DNA of 9,330 nt from JAWOHX01 sp046484975. GTDB taxonomy: Bacteria; Bacillota; Clostridia; DUPQ01. Within the stretch, counting starts at the first letter, position 1. The number at the start of each line of letters is the position of its first letter. Under the pieces are notes generated by a model that saw only the letters and a program-made list of their open reading frames with translations, was not told where the DNA came from and did not search any database. The stretch is taken from NCBI GenBank assembly GCA_046484975.1, contig JAWOHX010000071.1, forward strand, positions 1 to 9,330, written 5' to 3'. A program made the translations under genes and the position numbers. Below are positions 6,170-9,330 of the stretch, piece by piece.

Positions 6170-6985
6170 ATGAAAAGCAAATGGTTGGTCCTGTGTGTCG
6201 TACTGACCTTGCTTCTAAGCGGTTGCAGCATTGTCAGGGGGATATTGGAGAAACAGCCGTCACCTTCATCTTCCTCTTCATCGCCCCATCCGGCCCAATG
6301 GTCACCTACTCCCTGGGTGGCACCCATTGTCGCGCCTTCGCCTGAGGGAACCCCGCCTCCCTCCTCGTCTGAACCCACGGTGCAACCTTCGCCGGATCCT
6401 GTGCCTTCCCCCTCCCCTCAGGCCGAAAGCCTTTCTATGGCAAAATGGGAAGGGGATGTCTTCATCAGCGATTGGGCCGGTTTCCGGCTGCCTTTGCCCG
6501 TTGGATGGTACAAGGCGACCGACGATGAAATCCGGGAATTGAACCAGTTGGGTGCTGAGATGCTGGCCGGGGCCACCGGTGAATCCGCAGAATTCCTTCA
6601 GAATATCGATGCCATTTATCCCTTGTTCATCATGAAGCACCCCCCGGGGGTACAGACAACGGAAATCAATACCAACATCACCATGGTTTTTGAAAAAACC
6701 AGCGCCCTGAGCGACCAGCGGGTAACAGATCCCGGGGAATACCTGGATTTCCTTAAGAACCAATTTGAAGGCATGGACATCGGATATGCTTTCGAACCAA
6801 AGGGAAGCCGTGTCGTGGCCGGCCAGACCTATGTCTCCCTGATTGCGATTCTATCTGATTACGGCATGCGCCAGATGTTTCTGTGCAGAAAGCATGACGG
6901 ATACTTCATCAGCATCATCATGACAGGGTCCATCAATAACCAGGCAGAATTGGACAATCTGGCGGACAGCTTCACCGAAAACTAA
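6170..6985 (+). CDS. Secreted lipoprotein with Pro/Ser-rich linker, function unknown
   Basis: A 271-aa predicted lipoprotein. Lys2 and Lys4 precede a hydrophobic core (WLVLCVVLTLLL) and the lipobox L-S-G-C with Cys19, so the mature protein should be lipid-anchored on the outer face of the cell membrane. Residues about 29-84 form a low-complexity Pro/Ser linker, including a run of six serines and repeated P-S-P. It probably spaces the globular part away from the membrane or through the wall. The globular domain (about 93-271) begins WEGDVFISDWAGFRLPLPVGW and alternates short strands and helices. That pattern is reminiscent of small surface domains common in Clostridia lipoproteins, but I cannot name the family. 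The start is supported by AAAGGAG 7 nt upstream and a consensus promoter. It is a single gene; a weak hairpin follows before the aminotransferase operon. Confidence 0.85.
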   Translation: MKSKWLVLCVVLTLLLSGCSIVRGILEKQPSPSSSSSSPHPAQWSPTPWVAPIVAPSPEGTPPPSSSEPTVQPSPDPVPSPSPQAESLSMAKWEGDVFISDWAGFRLPLPVGWYKATDDEIRELNQLGAEMLAGATGESAEFLQNIDAIYPLFIMKHPPGVQTTEINTNITMVFEKTSALSDQRVTDPGEYLDFLKNQFEGMDIGYAFEPKGSRVVAGQTYVSLIAILSDYGMRQMFLCRKHDGYFISIIMTGSINNQAELDNLADSFTEN

Positions 6986-6986
6986 T

Positions 6987-7009
6987 AATCCGGCATCTTA
7001 GGATTTTTT
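6987..7009 (+). terminator. Weak candidate Rho-independent terminator
   Basis: AATCC (6987-6991) can pair with GGATT (7001-7005), and a T-run follows (6 T, 7004-7009). The stem is only 5 bp with a 9-nt loop, so termination may be partial. Confidence 0.3.
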
Positions 7010-7010
7010 C

Positions 7011-7040
7011 TTAAAATATCTTTATAAAACAAGGTATAAT
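7011..7040 (+). promoter_or_regulatory. Predicted promoter of the aminotransferase-amidohydrolase operon
   Basis: A perfect TATAAT lies at 7035-7040. The best -35 is TTAAAA (7011-7016) at an 18-nt spacing, which is weak and may mean an activator is needed. The leader is about 40 nt and carries AGGAGG (7072-7077) before the ATG at 7086. Confidence 0.45.
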
Positions 7041-7085
7041 GATTCCATCGGGAATACTCATTTCATCCATCAGGAGGATTGAAGC

Positions 7086-8327
7086 ATGTCGAAACTCGCA
7101 ATCAATGGAGGCCGCGCCATCGGAAAGGCAAATGGTGTCTTCTGGCCGTATCATGACGAAAAAGAGATAGACGCCTTGACGCGGGTTGTCCAAAGCGGCA
7201 ACTGGGCATACATGGGCCCTGAGGAGCAGGAGCTGGAACGGGAATTCGCCGGTTTTTGTGAAGCCAGACACTGCATCAGTGCTTCCAACGGCACACACAC
7301 CCTGCGGTTGGCCCTGGAAGCCCTGGGTATTGGGCCCGGCGACGAGGTGGTCGTACCCGGGTTGACCTGGCAAGCCACAGCAGCCTCCGTCCTTGATGTG
7401 AATGCCATCCCCGTCCTCGCAGACATCCATCCGGATACCTACACCCTGGATCCGGGTTCCCTTGAAAAAGCCCTCACCCCGAAGACCCGGGCCATCATCC
7501 CCGTACACCTGTATGGCCGGATGTGCGACATGGATGCCCTGACCGGCATTGCAAAAAAACATGGTCTCTCCGTCATCGAGGACTGCGCCCACCAGCATGG
7601 CTCCGTGTGGAAAGGCAGGAAGGCCGGCACTATTGGGGATGTGGGTTCCTTCAGCCTCCAGTCTTCGAAAATCCTCAACTGCGGTGAAGGAGGCTTGCTT
7701 GTGACGGACAGGGACGACCTGAATGATGCCCTCCGTTCCCTGAAAAACTGCGGAAGGCCTTCAGGAGAGGATGGCACCGCCCTCCAGAGCGGCAATTACA
7801 GGTTCACCGAATTCCAGGCAGCTGTCGCAAGGGTCCAGCTCTCCAGACTCCGGGAACAGAATGAAAAACGCGACAGATTGGCCCGTTTCCTGGAGAACGG
7901 TATTGGTCTGATACCCGGGCTTCGCCCCCTGTCCCGTCACCCCGGTGTCACCTTCCAGACATATTACTGCCTGACCTTCCGGTATGACATGACCGAATGG
8001 ATGGACATTCCCAAACATGTTTTTATCAACGCACTGTCTGCGGAGCTCGAGCATAGTGTACTGGTCATGTCCCCTTATGAGCCCTTGAACCGCACGTTCC
8101 TGTACCGCCCGCTGTCAAAGAAGACCCACATGCTTTCAACGGAATACATGTCCATGATCGATCCCGGGAGATTCGACCTGCCGGTCTGCAGGAAAGCCTT
8201 CGAGGAGGAAGGGGTGAATCTCTTCCACAGCTTGCTCCTGACCAACGAGCAGGAATGCGGCAAGATGGTCTCGGCCCTTGAAAAACTGTATGATAACCGG
8301 GATGAATTGCGCGGTAACTGCCCATGA
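7086..8327 (+). CDS. DegT/DnrJ/EryC1/StrS-family PLP aminotransferase
   Basis: A 413-aa fold-type I PLP enzyme of the sugar/cyclitol aminotransferase family. Members move an amino group, usually from Glu or Gln, onto a keto-sugar or keto-cyclitol. The N-terminal LAINGG and WPYHDEKEIDAL segments resemble the scyllo-inosose aminotransferase (StsC-like) branch. The PLP phosphate and ring contacts are seen in SNGTHTLRLAL (68-77). PGLTWQATA (91-99) follows, then EDCAHQHGS (165-173) with Asp166 for the pyridine nitrogen. SFSLQSSKILNCGEGG (188-203) carries the probable Schiff-base Lys195. Asn at YRFTEFQAA is the usual substrate-loop region. The start has a perfect AGGAGG 8 nt upstream. The stop overlaps the start of the next gene as ATGA, so the two are translationally coupled. 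The partners being amidohydrolase-fold proteins, rather than glycosyltransferases or dTDP-sugar enzymes, argues against a plain LPS or capsule role. The substrate is unknown. Confidence 0.9.
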   Translation: MSKLAINGGRAIGKANGVFWPYHDEKEIDALTRVVQSGNWAYMGPEEQELEREFAGFCEARHCISASNGTHTLRLALEALGIGPGDEVVVPGLTWQATAASVLDVNAIPVLADIHPDTYTLDPGSLEKALTPKTRAIIPVHLYGRMCDMDALTGIAKKHGLSVIEDCAHQHGSVWKGRKAGTIGDVGSFSLQSSKILNCGEGGLLVTDRDDLNDALRSLKNCGRPSGEDGTALQSGNYRFTEFQAAVARVQLSRLREQNEKRDRLARFLENGIGLIPGLRPLSRHPGVTFQTYYCLTFRYDMTEWMDIPKHVFINALSAELEHSVLVMSPYEPLNRTFLYRPLSKKTHMLSTEYMSMIDPGRFDLPVCRKAFEEEGVNLFHSLLLTNEQECGKMVSALEKLYDNRDELRGNCP

Positions 8328-9106
8328 TGTTTTTTGATTGCAATGTAAGGCTGGGTCGGGCGAACCATCCTGACAACAGCCGAATCCATACCGTCGTCCA
8401 GTTGATCAGCCATATGGACGAGCATGGCATTGAAAAAGCCCTTGTATACCACAAGCACGCGTTGATCAGCCCGGAGGAAGGAAACAAACTCCTGCTGGAT
8501 GAAATCAAAGGCCATGTCCGGCTTACGGGCTGTGGCGTGATGGTCCCTTTGAACGAGGCCGACTACAAGGATCCTGAGCATTACCTGGAGATTCAGGTGA
8601 GGAATGGAATCCGGGCTGTCCGCTTTTTCCCGGGGATCAATGCCTTCAGCCTGAAACCCTATTCCATGTCAAAAACCCTTCAGCAGATTGAGACCTTCCG
8701 TTTGCCCGTGTTCATCGACTGCATAAACCCGGATAATCCCATGCTCCCGTATTCATCATGGGGATATTCACCGGATTATGACGGCATCCACGAACTTGCC
8801 TCGGCTTTTCCGGGGATTCCCTTCATCGTCCTGCTTCCCGGGATGATCAGCCAGCGGTTCCAGTATGCCGTTTTGAAGGCTTGTCCCAATGTGATGCTGG
8901 AATGCAGTTCATTCGGTTACCGGAACATTGATTTCTTCTGCAGTATCTTCGGTGCGGAAAGACTGATCTTCGGTTCCTGCACCCCACAGCTGGATACCGG
9001 TGCCTTTCTCTCCTGTCTGCAGTATGCGGGAATCAGCAGCGCGGAGAAGGAACTGATTGCTGGGGGGACCCTGGAAAGACTGCTTCAGGGGGTAAGAATA
9101 CCATGA
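8324..9106 (+). CDS. Amidohydrolase-fold protein lacking the metal ligands (probable pseudoenzyme)
   Basis: A 260-aa protein similar in layout to the amidohydrolase-2 family (ACMSD-like TIM barrels, PF04909 type). The N-terminal strand is FFDCNVRLGR (3-11), where the family has F-D-x-H-x-H-x-G, so Asn7 and Arg9 replace both histidines. PVFIDC (128-133) sits where a strand usually ends in His. FIVLLPGM (167-174) replaces the usual His-containing strand. LIFGSCTP (214-221) replaces LxFGSDxP, with Cys219 for the catalytic Asp. The final GGTLERLL resembles the family's 'GxNAxRLL' helix. All expected metal ligands thus appear lost while the fold landmarks remain. The start is ATG 8324 or the adjoining ATG 8327; no ribosome binding site is evident, and the ATGA overlap with the aminotransferase stop implies coupling. 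It overlaps the next gene the same way. It may be a structural or regulatory partner of that intact homologue, or use another chemistry. Confidence 0.75.
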   Translation: MMFFDCNVRLGRANHPDNSRIHTVVQLISHMDEHGIEKALVYHKHALISPEEGNKLLLDEIKGHVRLTGCGVMVPLNEADYKDPEHYLEIQVRNGIRAVRFFPGINAFSLKPYSMSKTLQQIETFRLPVFIDCINPDNPMLPYSSWGYSPDYDGIHELASAFPGIPFIVLLPGMISQRFQYAVLKACPNVMLECSSFGYRNIDFFCSIFGAERLIFGSCTPQLDTGAFLSCLQYAGISSAEKELIAGGTLERLLQGVRIP

Positions 9107-9330
9107 GCAGGATCCTGGATCTGGCGAAAAGGGGCTTGCCTTTTGAAGGTGAGTTGCTCATCGATTCCCACTGCCACATAGGGCCCACCCACTCCACTTT
9201 CATCCCCTTCAACAATATGCAGGCAATTGTATCGGACATGGAGCGGATATCCATCCGCCTCGCCTGTATCAGTGCCCTGACCATCAGCATGATGGGGGAT
9301 CCCTTCCTTCAGAATGACCGGGTTGCGGAA
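9103..9330 (+). CDS. Amidohydrolase family protein, N-terminal part (runs off right edge)
   Basis: Only the first 76 residues are in the window. After a short lead, LLIDSHCHIGPT (18-29) gives the intact DxHxHxG metal motif of the amidohydrolase-2 (ACMSD-like) family, with His23 and His25. These enzymes hydrolyse C-N or C-O bonds or decarboxylate substrates in a metal-bound TIM barrel. The NNMQAIVSDMERISIRLACIS segment (37-57) is the usual helix and strand that follow ('...MDRAGIEKAVV' type). The ATG at 9103 overlaps the preceding stop as ATGA. Together with the metal-less homologue just upstream this makes an enzyme/pseudoenzyme pair in one operon with the aminotransferase. The rest of the gene and the operon's end are not visible. 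Confidence 0.82.
   Translation, partial: MSRILDLAKRGLPFEGELLIDSHCHIGPTHSTFIPFNNMQAIVSDMERISIRLACISALTISMMGDPFLQNDRVAE

Noticed and set aside
6302..6763. Arg/Gly-rich open frame on the minus strand
   Set aside because: It is the complement of the Pro/Ser linker of the lipoprotein gene; the composition is a by-product of the linker codons.
7011..7598. Open frame of 195 aa on the minus strand
   Set aside because: It is antisense to the aminotransferase and runs through its promoter and ribosome binding site; no start signal.
8402..8473. Direct repeat of GTTGATCAGCC 60 nt apart
   Set aside because: Both copies are inside the coding frame of the amidohydrolase-like gene (two L-I-S stretches); two short copies are best explained by chance.
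1..9330. CRISPR arrays, tRNA/rRNA genes, insertion sequences
   Set aside because: No regularly spaced repeats, cloverleaf-like segments, transposase frames or terminal inverted repeats were seen on either strand.

Overview
The window looks like chromosome of a Firmicutes bacterium, probably Clostridia-like. The reasons are strong AGGAGG-type ribosome binding sites, sigma-A-like promoters, a lipobox lipoprotein, and an ilvN-ilvC-leuA-cimA gene order. This assignment is inferred from gene style and was not tested by any search. The flanks are moderately GC-rich. The middle, about 3660-6170, is clearly AT-richer and carries different kinds of genes.

Left part (1-3653, minus strand): a branched-chain amino acid operon read right to left. 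It holds ilvN (acetolactate synthase small subunit, GTG start), ilvC (ketol-acid reductoisomerase), leuA (2-isopropylmalate synthase), and cimA (citramalate synthase, running off the left edge and overlapping leuA by 7 nt). A good sigma-A-like promoter lies directly before ilvN. The catalytic partner ilvB is not upstream. A small C-terminally anchored membrane protein gene of unknown function (3823-4101, minus) sits there instead.

Middle part (4102-6169): an AT-rich stretch with an intact membrane fatty-acid-desaturase-family gene (4331-5338, all three histidine boxes). Right behind it is a second, diverged desaturase copy (5363-5940). That copy is broken by a one-base frame change at a T6 tract and stops before the third histidine box. 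A possible coding remnant lies on the opposite strand just after it.

Right part (6170-9330, plus strand): first, a secreted lipoprotein with a long Pro/Ser-rich linker, behind a consensus TTGACA promoter. Then comes an operon of at least three genes, the last two starting at ATGA stop/start overlaps. They are a DegT/DnrJ/EryC1/StrS-family PLP aminotransferase, an amidohydrolase-fold protein that appears to have lost every metal ligand, and a second amidohydrolase with an intact N-terminal HxH motif, cut by the window edge.

The best candidate for an undescribed system is this aminotransferase/pseudo-amidohydrolase/amidohydrolase operon. It suggests an amino-sugar or aminocyclitol-type pathway in which an inactive amidohydrolase homologue is made together with an active one. 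The decaying desaturase pair in an apparently transferred AT-rich island is the second point of interest.
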